This document shows, piece after piece, positions 6,416-13,094 of a stretch of 14,167 nt of DNA (positions are counted from its first letter, which is position 1; each line of letters starts with the position of its first letter). Both the position numbers and the translations under genes were made by a program. The stretch is from Ruminococcus sp. UBA1828. Its GTDB lineage: Bacteria; Bacillota; Clostridia; Oscillospirales; Ruminococcaceae. The notes beneath the pieces were generated by a model. It worked only from the letters and a program-made list of their open reading frames with translations. It did not search any database and was not told the origin of the DNA. The stretch is from the NCBI GenBank assembly GCA_002338885.1, contig DDJI01000047.1, forward strand, positions 2,035-16,201. Direction: 5' to 3'.

Positions 6416-7741
6416 GTGTTAACCAAAGTAGTCAAGTTCGGCGGAAGCTCCCTTGCCGACGCCAAGCAGTTTATGAAGGTAGCAAACATAATCAACTCCG
6501 ACCCCGCAAGGAGGTACGTTGTGCCCTCTGCCCCGGGAAAGAGAAACCCCAAGGACACCAAAGTCACCGACATGCTCTATGCGTGCTACGACAAGGCGGT
6601 CATCGGAGAGAACTTTTCCGAGATGTTCGACATGATAAAGCAAAGATACAACTCTATAATAGAAGAATTACAGCTCGACATGTCGCTTGAGCAGGAGTTT
6701 GAAACCATAAGGCACAGCTTTATGGCAAGGGCGGGAAGAGATTATGCTGCGTCCCGCGGAGAATACCTCAACGGAAAGATACTTGCAAAGTATTTGGGAT
6801 ACAGATTCATAGATGCGGCGGAGGTCATATTCTTCAACGACGAAGGAAAGCTCAACCTCCCGCTGACACTGCGCTCGGTCAAAGACAAGCTCAGCAAGAA
6901 CGAAAAAGCCGTGATACCGGGATTTTACGGTTCTATGCCAAACGACACCATAAAGACGTTTTCAAGGGGCGGCTCGGACATAACCGGCTCAATCGTTGCA
7001 GCCGCAGTAGACGCAGACCTGTATGAAAACTGGACTGACGTTTCGGGATTTTTGGTGTGCGACCCGAGAATTGTCCCCGACCCCGAGCCGATACAGACAA
7101 TCACCTACCGCGAGCTGCGAGAGCTTTCATACATGGGTGCGGGAGTGCTGCATGAGGATGCGATATTCCCCGTGCGCAAAGCGGGCATACCGATAAACAT
7201 AAGAAACACCAACAAGCCGAACGACCCCGGAACGATGATAGTCGAGGACGCGCAAAACAGCGAGTGCAAGTTCACCATCACCGGAATTGCGGGTCACAGG
7301 GGCTTTGCCGCAGTCACGATTGAAAAGGACATGATGAACTCCGAGCTGGGCTTCGGCAGAAAGGTTTTGGAGGTGTTTGAGAGCTTCGGAATCTCCTTTG
7401 AGCACATGCCCTCGGGAATAGACACCATGAGCATCATAGTCCACAAGGACGTGCTTGAGGAAAAGGAAGAGGCAATAATCAGGGCTTTATACGACACCGT
7501 AAAGCCTGATCACATCGAAATAGACCGCGACATGGCGCTGATTGCGGTAGTCGGCAGAGGCATGCGTTCTCAGCGCGGAACGGCGGCGAGAATATTTGCC
7601 GCGCTTGCACACGCAAAGATAAACGTCAAGATGATCGACCAGGGTTCAAGCGAGCTGAACGTAATAGTCGGCATAAACAGCGAGAACTTTGAAGCCGCGA
7701 TCAAGGCGATTTACGACATATTCGTCACCGAAAAGCTTTAA
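6416..7741 (+). CDS. lysC: Aspartate kinase
   Basis: Aspartate kinase phosphorylates L-aspartate with ATP, the first step toward lysine, diaminopimelate, threonine and methionine. The 441-residue protein has the amino-acid kinase domain at residues 1-275: KFGGSS (7-12), VVPSAPGKR (35-43), SRGGSD (183-188), WTDVSGFLVCDPRIVPD (206-222) and GAGVLHEDAIFPV (241-253). Two C-terminal ACT-type domains (about 286-441, ITGIAGHRGFA and IAVVGRGMRSQRGTA) would bind an amino-acid effector. Ser-Ser replaces the common Thr-Ser in the first motif. The start is GTG at 6416 with AAGGAG (6401-6406) nine bases upstream. No lysine riboswitch is present in the leader, so feedback at the protein level is the likelier control. 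The symbol lysC is used for a single aspartokinase; the exact isozyme class is not certain. Confidence 0.94.
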   Translation: MLTKVVKFGGSSLADAKQFMKVANIINSDPARRYVVPSAPGKRNPKDTKVTDMLYACYDKAVIGENFSEMFDMIKQRYNSIIEELQLDMSLEQEFETIRHSFMARAGRDYAASRGEYLNGKILAKYLGYRFIDAAEVIFFNDEGKLNLPLTLRSVKDKLSKNEKAVIPGFYGSMPNDTIKTFSRGGSDITGSIVAAAVDADLYENWTDVSGFLVCDPRIVPDPEPIQTITYRELRELSYMGAGVLHEDAIFPVRKAGIPINIRNTNKPNDPGTMIVEDAQNSECKFTITGIAGHRGFAAVTIEKDMMNSELGFGRKVLEVFESFGISFEHMPSGIDTMSIIVHKDVLEEKEEAIIRALYDTVKPDHIEIDRDMALIAVVGRGMRSQRGTAARIFAALAHAKINVKMIDQGSSELNVIVGINSENFEAAIKAIYDIFVTEKL

Positions 7742-7779
7742 TCCGCATATGTGTGCGGCAAGCTCAAAATAAGAATCAT

Positions 7780-7853
7780 CAACCCGCCCGCCTGCATGCG
7801 GCGCCGAAGGTGCTGTCACCTTGTGCGCCGAATAACGTGGGCGGTTGGCTTTT
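7780..7853 (+). terminator. Large interrupted hairpin with T-tract, probable terminator of the lysC transcript
   Basis: The outer stem pairs CAACC and GCCC (7780-7784, 7786-7789, with C7785 bulged) with GGGC and GGTTG (7839-7847). Inside, GGCGC (7800-7804) pairs with GCGCC (7825-7829), and AAGGTG (7807-7812) pairs with CACCTT (7817-7822) around a CTGT loop. CTTTT follows at 7849-7853. It lies upstream of the next promoter, so it belongs to the lysC transcript. Its size is unusual for a simple terminator. A smaller hairpin, CCGCA/TGCGG (7743-7758), lies just after the lysC stop. Confidence 0.6.
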
Positions 7854-7861
7854 GCGAAAAG

Positions 7862-7890
7862 TTGCAAATACTAATGTTGTGTGATATAAT
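7862..7890 (+). promoter_or_regulatory. Sigma-A promoter, extended -10, for the second lipoprotein gene
   Basis: TTGCAA (7862-7867) and TATAAT (7885-7890) are 17 bases apart, and TG at 7882-7883 gives an extended -10 (TGATATAAT). The predicted start is near 7897, about 31 bases before the ATG. Confidence 0.82.
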
Positions 7891-7927
7891 GACGTGATCA
7901 ACACAGCAGTCGAACAGGAGGGATAAT

Positions 7928-9031
7928 ATGAACCTGCGCCGCACACGCCCCGACAGCCTTTTAAAGAGCTGCGGCGGATTTTTCAGGCATCGCGTCTTAA
8001 AATGCGGCGTTTTCAATGTTTTGGCATGCATACTTGCGGCGGCTATATGCCTCACCTCCTGCGGCGGAGACTCAATACCGGATGAAACGGCGGTCACGAG
8101 CGTCAAATCGGGCGAGGTGACAACGGCTCCCCCCGCGACAACCGCGGCGGACGGAACTATTTCGGCGCAGCTTTACGGCAGCTACCTCACGATGTATCAA
8201 AACAACGAGCTTGACGGCTCCTTCCCATACGCTAAAATATTTCACTCCTACAAGGACATAGAGGACTACTTCTACCCGAGTGAGCGGTACTTCATGTTCG
8301 GCAGGAGGTTCACAATAGCCTGCGCGGAGTTTACCGACGATTACTTCGCCTCAAACGACGTGATGATGATCGTCATAAACGAGCCGAGCACCTATGCAAG
8401 CTACTCCCTTGACTCGCTGAAAGCTCAGGACGGCGGCGTAAACGTGCAGATAACAAGGCATTTGCCGCAGGACGCCCCGACGAGCAACGACATAGTTTAT
8501 CACCTCATTATAACCGCGCCGAAGGGCAGCTTTGACGGCATAGATCAAAGCAAGCTCACGGTTGACATAACCCAGGTGACGGATGCGGAAAACACAGACG
8601 TCTTTGACGCGGAGAGGTTTCGGTATCTGTATCCGGAGTTTTGGCCCGCCACCTATCCCGCGAATGCGCTTATCGAAAATCCCCACCCCGTGATAGACTC
8701 TATACAGTCGTACGACGAGCTTTTAGGATTTTATGAGACGTACAAGGACGACTTTGACCTCGACGAAGACTTTCTCAGGTATATAGGCCCCGTGTACGAC
8801 GAGGCAATGTTCAATGACTACGTGCTGCTCCTTGCGGTTCTGCCGTTTGACGACAGGCTTCCCGAGCCGAGCGTTTCGGAGCTGTTTGTGTACAATCTGC
8901 AGATATACATCTCGGTTGAAAACCTGCCGGAGGAGTCGCTGACGGAGTACACAAGGTGGTATCTTTTAGCGATAGCCGTCTCGAAAAACGACCTCGACGG
9001 AGTAAATCTCACCGAATTCAATATCGGATAA
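7928..9031 (+). CDS. Predicted lipoprotein of unknown function
   Basis: This 367-residue protein has a long basic N-terminus (residues 1-27, several Arg and Lys), a hydrophobic segment (28-41) and an LTSC lipobox with Cys45, so it should be lipid-anchored on the outer membrane face. A Thr/Ala/Pro-rich linker (about 52-75) follows. The rest (76-367) is a soluble domain rich in Tyr, Asp and Phe, with two regions of similar flavour: FHSYKDIEDYFYPSERY and IDSIQSYDELLGFYETYKDD, each leading into a strand such as VMMIVIN or YVLLLAVL. This suggests an internal duplication of a domain. I recognise no family. The ATG has AGGAGGG (7917-7923). It appears to be a single-gene unit with its own promoter. 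The signal peptide's 27-residue n-region is longer than usual, but no later in-frame ATG near the hydrophobic core has a better ribosome site. Confidence 0.85.
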   Translation: MNLRRTRPDSLLKSCGGFFRHRVLKCGVFNVLACILAAAICLTSCGGDSIPDETAVTSVKSGEVTTAPPATTAADGTISAQLYGSYLTMYQNNELDGSFPYAKIFHSYKDIEDYFYPSERYFMFGRRFTIACAEFTDDYFASNDVMMIVINEPSTYASYSLDSLKAQDGGVNVQITRHLPQDAPTSNDIVYHLIITAPKGSFDGIDQSKLTVDITQVTDAENTDVFDAERFRYLYPEFWPATYPANALIENPHPVIDSIQSYDELLGFYETYKDDFDLDEDFLRYIGPVYDEAMFNDYVLLLAVLPFDDRLPEPSVSELFVYNLQIYISVENLPEESLTEYTRWYLLAIAVSKNDLDGVNLTEFNIG

Positions 9032-9038
9032 AAAGTGC

Positions 9039-9067
9039 TTGCAATTTTAAATTAAGTGTGATATAAT
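9039..9067 (+). promoter_or_regulatory. Sigma-A promoter, extended -10, for rpmE
   Basis: TTGCAA (9039-9044) and TATAAT (9062-9067) are 17 bases apart, with TG at 9059-9060 making an extended -10. The -35, the spacer length and the 12 bases GTGTGATATAAT match the promoter at 7862-7890. Transcription should start near 9074, leaving a leader of about 140 bases before rpmE. Confidence 0.85.
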
Positions 9068-9073
9068 ATCGTT

Positions 9074-9213
9074 TGCTAAACTTCAGCGGTGATAGTCCAC
9101 CGGTGATGTGTGCAGTATGATGAATAACATAGTACTACTGTCTGAACTGCGGATGATGGGCTACTATGATGTTGTATATCATGATAATCAGTTCAAAAGG
9201 AGGTCAATTTGCA
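9074..9213 (+). ncRNA. Structured rpmE leader, candidate L31 autoregulatory element
   Basis: The leader is far longer than translation needs and holds several pairings: CGGTG/CACCG (9087-9091 with 9098-9102), CATAGTA/TACTATG (9128-9134 with 9162-9168, a perfect 7-bp stem), GCAGT/ACTGC (9112-9116 with 9146-9150), a competing CAGTA/TACTG (9113-9117 with 9136-9140), and ATGAT/ATCAT (9166-9170 with 9178-9182). The 10-base palindrome TATCATGATA (9177-9186) sits close to the ribosome site AAAAGGAGG (9196-9204). L31 leader motifs are described for several bacterial groups, including Firmicutes, and L31 represses its own mRNA in E. coli. Assignment to that class here is inference from position, length and folding; no covariance search was possible. 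The exact ends are estimates. Confidence 0.55.
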
Positions 9214-9423
9214 ATGGCAAAGGAAGGTATTCATCCTAACTATGTTGACGCAACCATCACCTGCGCTTGCGGAAATGTCATAAAGACAAGATCCACCAAG
9301 GGCGATATGAAGGTCGATGTTTGCTCTAAGTGCCACCCGTTCTTCACCGGCAAGCAGAAGCTTGTAGACACCGGCGGACGTGTAGATCGCTTCAACAAGC
9401 GTTACGGATTCAACAACAAGTAA
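9214..9423 (+). CDS. rpmE: Large ribosomal subunit protein bL31, zinc-binding type
   Basis: This 69-residue protein begins [10 protein letters not shown] and carries Cys17, Cys19, Cys37 and Cys40, the zinc-ribbon ligands of the C+ form of bL31, then the [20 protein letters not shown] core (41-60) and a short basic end. It sits at the 50S central protuberance and bridges to the 30S subunit. The ATG at 9214 is chosen over an in-frame ATG at 9166 because the ribosome site AAAAGGAGG (9196-9204) fits it and the protein then starts like its relatives. Many bacteria also hold a zinc-free paralogue for zinc limitation; none is in this window. It has its own promoter, structured leader and terminator. 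Confidence 0.97.
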   Translation: MAKEGIHPNYVDATITCACGNVIKTRSTKGDMKVDVCSKCHPFFTGKQKLVDTGGRVDRFNKRYGFNNK

Positions 9424-9435
9424 GATACTTATAAG

Positions 9436-9484
9436 AAAAGAGCAGACCGCGAGCATTTACCGCGGCTTTTGCTCTTTTTCTTTT
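9436..9484 (+). terminator. Rho-independent terminator of rpmE
   Basis: AAAAGAGCA (9436-9444) pairs with TGCTCTTTT (9470-9478), and CCGCG (9447-9451) pairs with CGCGG (9461-9465) within it. A T-rich tract (9475-9484) follows. It ends 13 bases before the yigZ start. Confidence 0.9.
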
Positions 9485-9497
9485 GGCAGGTGCAAAG

Positions 9498-10118
9498 ATG
9501 TACAAATCAATATACTCTTTGGCTCAGGCGAGCTTTACCGAGCAAAAATCGGAGTTCATAGCCAAAATTTCTCCGGTTAAAACAGAGGAGGACGCCGTGA
9601 GCTTTATAGAATCGGTCAAAGCCGAAAACCGCAAGGCAAGGCACAACTGCTATGCGTACGTTTTGAGCGGCGGAAACCTGTCAAGGTACTCCGACGACGG
9701 CGAGCCGTCCGGCACGGCAGGCTCCCCTATACTCGACGTGATACAAAAAAACGGGCTTTCAGACGTGGCGATAGTGGTCACGAGGTACTTCGGCGGAATA
9801 CTTTTGGGCAAGGGCGGCCTGACAAGAGCGTACTCCACCGCGGCGTCGATGGCGGTGTCGGCTGCAAGGATAATGGAGCTTGAGCCGGCAAAAGCCCTCA
9901 CCGTGACCATGCACTACTCCTGCTACGACAGGGTGTGCTGCTGCCTGCCGGAGTTTGACGCGAGAATGACCTCTACCGACTTCTCGGACAAGGTGAAAAT
10001 TTCTATCACCGTTCGCGCCGACAAAACGGATGCGCTTTTGCAAAAGCTCAATGACATCACAAGCGGCAGTGCAGTTATTGATATTTCCGACGAATTTCTA
10101 TACGATTTTGCGCAGTAA
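9498..10118 (+). CDS. yigZ: YigZ/IMPACT family protein
   Basis: This 206-residue protein has the family core KARHNCYAY (46-54), SRYSDDGEPSGTAGSPILD (62-80) and VVTRYFGGILLGKGGLTRAY (93-112), followed by a C-terminal ferredoxin-like domain (about 135-206, DUF1949 type). YigZ proteins are widespread cytoplasmic proteins related to eukaryotic IMPACT; their molecular role in bacteria is not settled, with links to translation or peptidase regulation suggested. The ATG at 9498 is preceded by AGGTG (9488-9492). A TTG at 9483 in the same frame lies in the terminator tract and has no ribosome site, so it was not used. The gene sits directly behind the rpmE terminator with no room for its own promoter between the two. 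Confidence 0.92.
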   Translation: MYKSIYSLAQASFTEQKSEFIAKISPVKTEEDAVSFIESVKAENRKARHNCYAYVLSGGNLSRYSDDGEPSGTAGSPILDVIQKNGLSDVAIVVTRYFGGILLGKGGLTRAYSTAASMAVSAARIMELEPAKALTVTMHYSCYDRVCCCLPEFDARMTSTDFSDKVKISITVRADKTDALLQKLNDITSGSAVIDISDEFLYDFAQ

Positions 10119-10134
10119 TTTGTGCATGTATACG

Positions 10135-10180
10135 AATCTCCTCTTTTTCGCAACAAAAAAAGAGGAGATTTGATTTTTAT
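10135..10180 (+). terminator. Rho-independent terminator of yigZ
   Basis: A perfect 14-bp stem pairs 10135-10148 (AATCTCCTCTTTTT) with 10157-10170, around an eight-base loop. TGATTTTTAT follows. No comparable T-tract exists on the opposite strand, so it acts toward the right. Confidence 0.92.
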
Positions 10181-10184
10181 TATG

Positions 10185-10190
10185 TATAAT
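10185..10190 (+). promoter_or_regulatory. Possible -10 box for the dgt-dnaG-rpoD run
   Basis: A perfect TATAAT lies 34 bases before the dgt start, immediately after the yigZ terminator. At 17-base spacing the -35 would fall in the terminator stem (GAGGAG), which is a poor match. Position is good but the sequence support is only half of a promoter. Confidence 0.35.
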
Positions 10191-10223
10191 CTATTAGCTA
10201 TATGTCAAAGGGGGCGAGTATGC

Positions 10224-11252
10224 ATGTCAGAAATAAACGCTAAAATACCACAGGGCTATGGTCCGAGGGAGTACACGGAGGAGCTTGAGCGGCTGACGCT
10301 TTCGGAGTACGCATCTTTGGCGAAAAACTCCGAGGGCAGGCTGCGGGACGAACCGAAGTGTCCGCTCAGAACAGACTATCAAAGAGACCGCGACAGGATA
10401 ATACACTGCAATGCATTTTCCCGCCTGAAGCAAAAGACGCAGGTGTTTTTAAACCCCACCGGCGACCACTACCGCACAAGGCTTACGCACACCCTTGAAG
10501 TGAGCCAGATAGCAAGGACTATTTCCCGCGCGCTGCGCTTAAACGAGGACTTGACGGAGGCGATAGCTTTAGGACATGACCTCGGGCACACGCCTTTCGG
10601 GCATGCGGGAGAGGCTGTGCTCGATGAGATATCCCCGTGCGGGTTCAGGCATTACCGCCAGAGCCTGCGGGTGGTGAACTACATCGAAAAGGACGGAAAA
10701 GGGTTGAATCTGACCTTTGAAGTTCGGGACGGAATACTCAAACACACAGACGAGGTTGCCGTGACGCGAGAGGGGTACATAGTCAGGCTTGCGGACGCAA
10801 TAGCATACATAAACCACGACATAGAGGACGCCGTGAGGGCGGGAATAATCAAAACCGAGGACCTGCCAAAGAGCGTGACCGACGTTTTAGGGCGCACAAA
10901 ATCCCAAAGGATAACGTCATTAGTCAGCTCGATAGTGAAAAACGGGGCAAAGGAAATCCGCTACGACCCTGAAATTGCGGCGGCGGAGGAAGAGCTCAAG
11001 CAGTTCATGTTTGTGAACGTGTACAAAAATCCCAAGTGCAAGTCGGAGGAGTCAAAAGCCAAGATAATGATAGAAAAGCTTTATCGGTACTTCCTCGAAA
11101 GGCCGGAAAAGCTCCCGCCGGACTATCTTAAACTTGCGGACAGGTTTGACAAGCCCACGGCGGTGTGCGATTACATCGCGGGCATGACGGACAAGTACTG
11201 CACCAACCTGTTCATAGAGCTGTACGTTCCTAAGGGCTGGAACATCTACTGA
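10224..11252 (+). CDS. dgt: Deoxyguanosinetriphosphate triphosphohydrolase-like protein (HD domain)
   Basis: This family hydrolyses dNTPs, classically dGTP, to the deoxynucleoside and triphosphate, and shapes nucleotide pools. The 342-residue protein has the N-terminal family segment RTDYQRDRDRIIHCNAFSRL (49-68), then KTQVF, and the metal-binding HD residues: His89 in RLTHTLEV, His118-Asp119 in ALGHDLGHTPFGH, and Asp191 in RLADAIAYINHD. The length is typical of the shorter, Gram-positive type. The ATG at 10224 is chosen because it follows AAAGGGGG (10208-10214) and gives a protein that starts where relatives do; in-frame starts at 10122 and 10182 lie in or by the terminator. It is 59 bases upstream of dnaG, an order common in Clostridia and consistent with a DNA-replication operon. 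Substrate preference cannot be read from the sequence. Confidence 0.93.
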   Translation: MSEINAKIPQGYGPREYTEELERLTLSEYASLAKNSEGRLRDEPKCPLRTDYQRDRDRIIHCNAFSRLKQKTQVFLNPTGDHYRTRLTHTLEVSQIARTISRALRLNEDLTEAIALGHDLGHTPFGHAGEAVLDEISPCGFRHYRQSLRVVNYIEKDGKGLNLTFEVRDGILKHTDEVAVTREGYIVRLADAIAYINHDIEDAVRAGIIKTEDLPKSVTDVLGRTKSQRITSLVSSIVKNGAKEIRYDPEIAAAEEELKQFMFVNVYKNPKCKSEESKAKIMIEKLYRYFLERPEKLPPDYLKLADRFDKPTAVCDYIAGMTDKYCTNLFIELYVPKGWNIY

Positions 11253-11311
11253 CAGGGAAAATAAAAAAATCACATTACTACTCGGCAAAAACACGAGGAA
11301 AGGAGAGGCAA

Positions 11312-13072
11312 ATGCCGCTTCCGAGAGAATTTTTAGAGCGCGTGCGTGACGCAAACCACATCGACGACGTGATGCGGCAGTACGTCACACTTCACCGCTT
11401 CGGACATGGCTACAAATGCCTTTGTCCGTTTCACTCAGAGAGGACGCCGTCCTGCATGGTTTACACCGACACAGAAAGCTTTTACTGTTTCGGCTGCGGG
11501 GCAGGCGGAGACGTCATCACATTTATCGAGAAGATTGAAAACTTAGATTACATAGAAGCCGTCAGGTTCTTGGCTCAGCGCTCGGCAATCCCCATGCCGG
11601 AGGACGGTTTTGACGACCGTGCGGCAAAGGCAAAAAAGCGGATACTTGAGATGAACCGCGAGGCGGCAAAATTTTTCTACTCCAACTTAAAGACAAACGA
11701 CGGCAGGGCGGGGCTTGAGTACCTGATAAACAAGCGCAGGCTTGCGGCGAGCACGATCAAGAAATTCGGCATAGGCGTTGCGTCAAACCACTGGACGGCG
11801 CTTTTAAACCACATGACGGCGCTCGGGTACACCGAGCAGGAGCTTACAGCCGCATCGCTTGCATCGCAAAAGAACGGCAGGTACTTCGACTTCTTTGTGA
11901 ACAGGGTCATTTTCCCGATATTCGACATTCGGGGAAACGTGATAGCCTTTTCGGGCAGGACGCTTGAGAGCGACCCGAAGGGCATGAAGTATCTGAACTC
12001 ACGAGGAACGCCCGTTTACGAAAAGAGCAGAACCCTTTTTGCGATGAATTTTGCAAAGAACAAGGCGGCAAAGACCAAGCGGCTCATACTCTGCGAGGGA
12101 AACGTGGACGTCGTGACGCTCCACCAGGCGGGGTTTGACGAGGCTGTCGCAACATGCGGAACCGCGCTCACGCCGGAGCATGCAAGGCTTATGTCTGCGT
12201 ACTGCGACGAGGTGTTCATATGCTACGACGCCGACGAAGCAGGTCAAAAGGCCACAGCTGCCGCAATAGACATACTGTCCGCGGCAGGGCTTAAAGCAAG
12301 AGTCGTGAGCGTTGCAGCTCAGGGCGTCAAGGATGTAGACGACTATATAAACAAGCTTGGAGCGGAGCGGTTTAAACTGCTCTTAGACGGCTCGTCCGAT
12401 TCCGTGGCGTACAAGCTCTCAAAGTGCCGAAGCGGGCTTGACATGGATTCCGACTCGGGGCGGGTGGAATACCTGCGGCGGGCGGTGGTTGTGCTTGCGG
12501 GAATAGAGAGCAAAATCGAGCGCGAGGTTTACACTCTGCGGCTTGCGGCGGAACAGGGCGTGCCGAAAGAGGTCATAACAGCGGAGCTGACGGCGTACCT
12601 GTCGAAAAAACACCGCTCGGAGAAAAACAAGGAATGGCAGCGCATAGAGACGGGCAGGCAGCAGCGGGACAGCATAAATCCCGAGGCCGCAGCGCATCCC
12701 AAGGAGGCAAAAGCCGAAGAGGGCATAATCGCGTATCTTATGTCCCACCCCGACCGCGCCGGCAGGGTATTCGGGAGCCTTGGCTCGGACAAGTTTGTCA
12801 CTTCGTTTCACCGCAGGGTGTACGAAAAGCTTAAAAAGTGCTACGAGGCGGAGCAAAGCGTGTCGCTCAGCTCGCTGTCGGATGAATTTTCAGCCGACGA
12901 GATGGGCAGAATATCCTATATTCTTGCCAAATTCCGCGAGCTGACTGTAGATGAAAAGACGCTTGACGATTACGTCAGGCTTTTAAATAACAACAAACCG
13001 TCCGGTTCGGGAGGCGATATGACGGACGACGAATTTTTAAATTACGTGAACAATCTAAGGAAAACAAAGTAA
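11312..13072 (+). CDS. dnaG: DNA primase
   Basis: DnaG synthesises the RNA primers for replication at the fork, working with the replicative helicase. The 586-residue length is normal. The N-terminal zinc-binding domain has Cys38, His41, Cys59 and Cys62 in [10 protein letters not shown] and [10 protein letters not shown]. The RNA polymerase core follows (about 110-370), with the basic segment [15 protein letters not shown] (204-218) and the TOPRIM acidic residues Glu262 (LCEGNVD) and Asp306/Asp308 (CYDADEAG). The C-terminal part (about 450-586) is divergent, as expected for the helicase-binding domain. The ATG has AAAGGAG (11299-11305). It lies 22 bases upstream of rpoD with no terminator between, matching the macromolecular-synthesis operon of many Firmicutes. 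Confidence 0.98.
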   Translation: MPLPREFLERVRDANHIDDVMRQYVTLHRFGHGYKCLCPFHSERTPSCMVYTDTESFYCFGCGAGGDVITFIEKIENLDYIEAVRFLAQRSAIPMPEDGFDDRAAKAKKRILEMNREAAKFFYSNLKTNDGRAGLEYLINKRRLAASTIKKFGIGVASNHWTALLNHMTALGYTEQELTAASLASQKNGRYFDFFVNRVIFPIFDIRGNVIAFSGRTLESDPKGMKYLNSRGTPVYEKSRTLFAMNFAKNKAAKTKRLILCEGNVDVVTLHQAGFDEAVATCGTALTPEHARLMSAYCDEVFICYDADEAGQKATAAAIDILSAAGLKARVVSVAAQGVKDVDDYINKLGAERFKLLLDGSSDSVAYKLSKCRSGLDMDSDSGRVEYLRRAVVVLAGIESKIEREVYTLRLAAEQGVPKEVITAELTAYLSKKHRSEKNKEWQRIETGRQQRDSINPEAAAHPKEAKAEEGIIAYLMSHPDRAGRVFGSLGSDKFVTSFHRRVYEKLKKCYEAEQSVSLSSLSDEFSADEMGRISYILAKFRELTVDEKTLDDYVRLLNNNKPSGSGGDMTDDEFLNYVNNLRKTK

Positions 13073-13094
13073 TATACATATATTGGAGGATGCT

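Noticed and set aside
7742..7861. Riboswitch controlling the second lipoprotein gene
   Set aside because: The structured element lies upstream of the gene's clear promoter (7862-7890), so it would not be part of that mRNA.
9166..9213. Upstream ATG for rpmE
   Set aside because: It lies in the leader stem; the ribosome site and protein family start both support 9214.
10122..10223. Longer N-terminus for the dGTPase-like protein
   Set aside because: The added residues would be encoded by the terminator hairpin of yigZ; AAAGGGGG at 10208-10214 supports the start at 10224.
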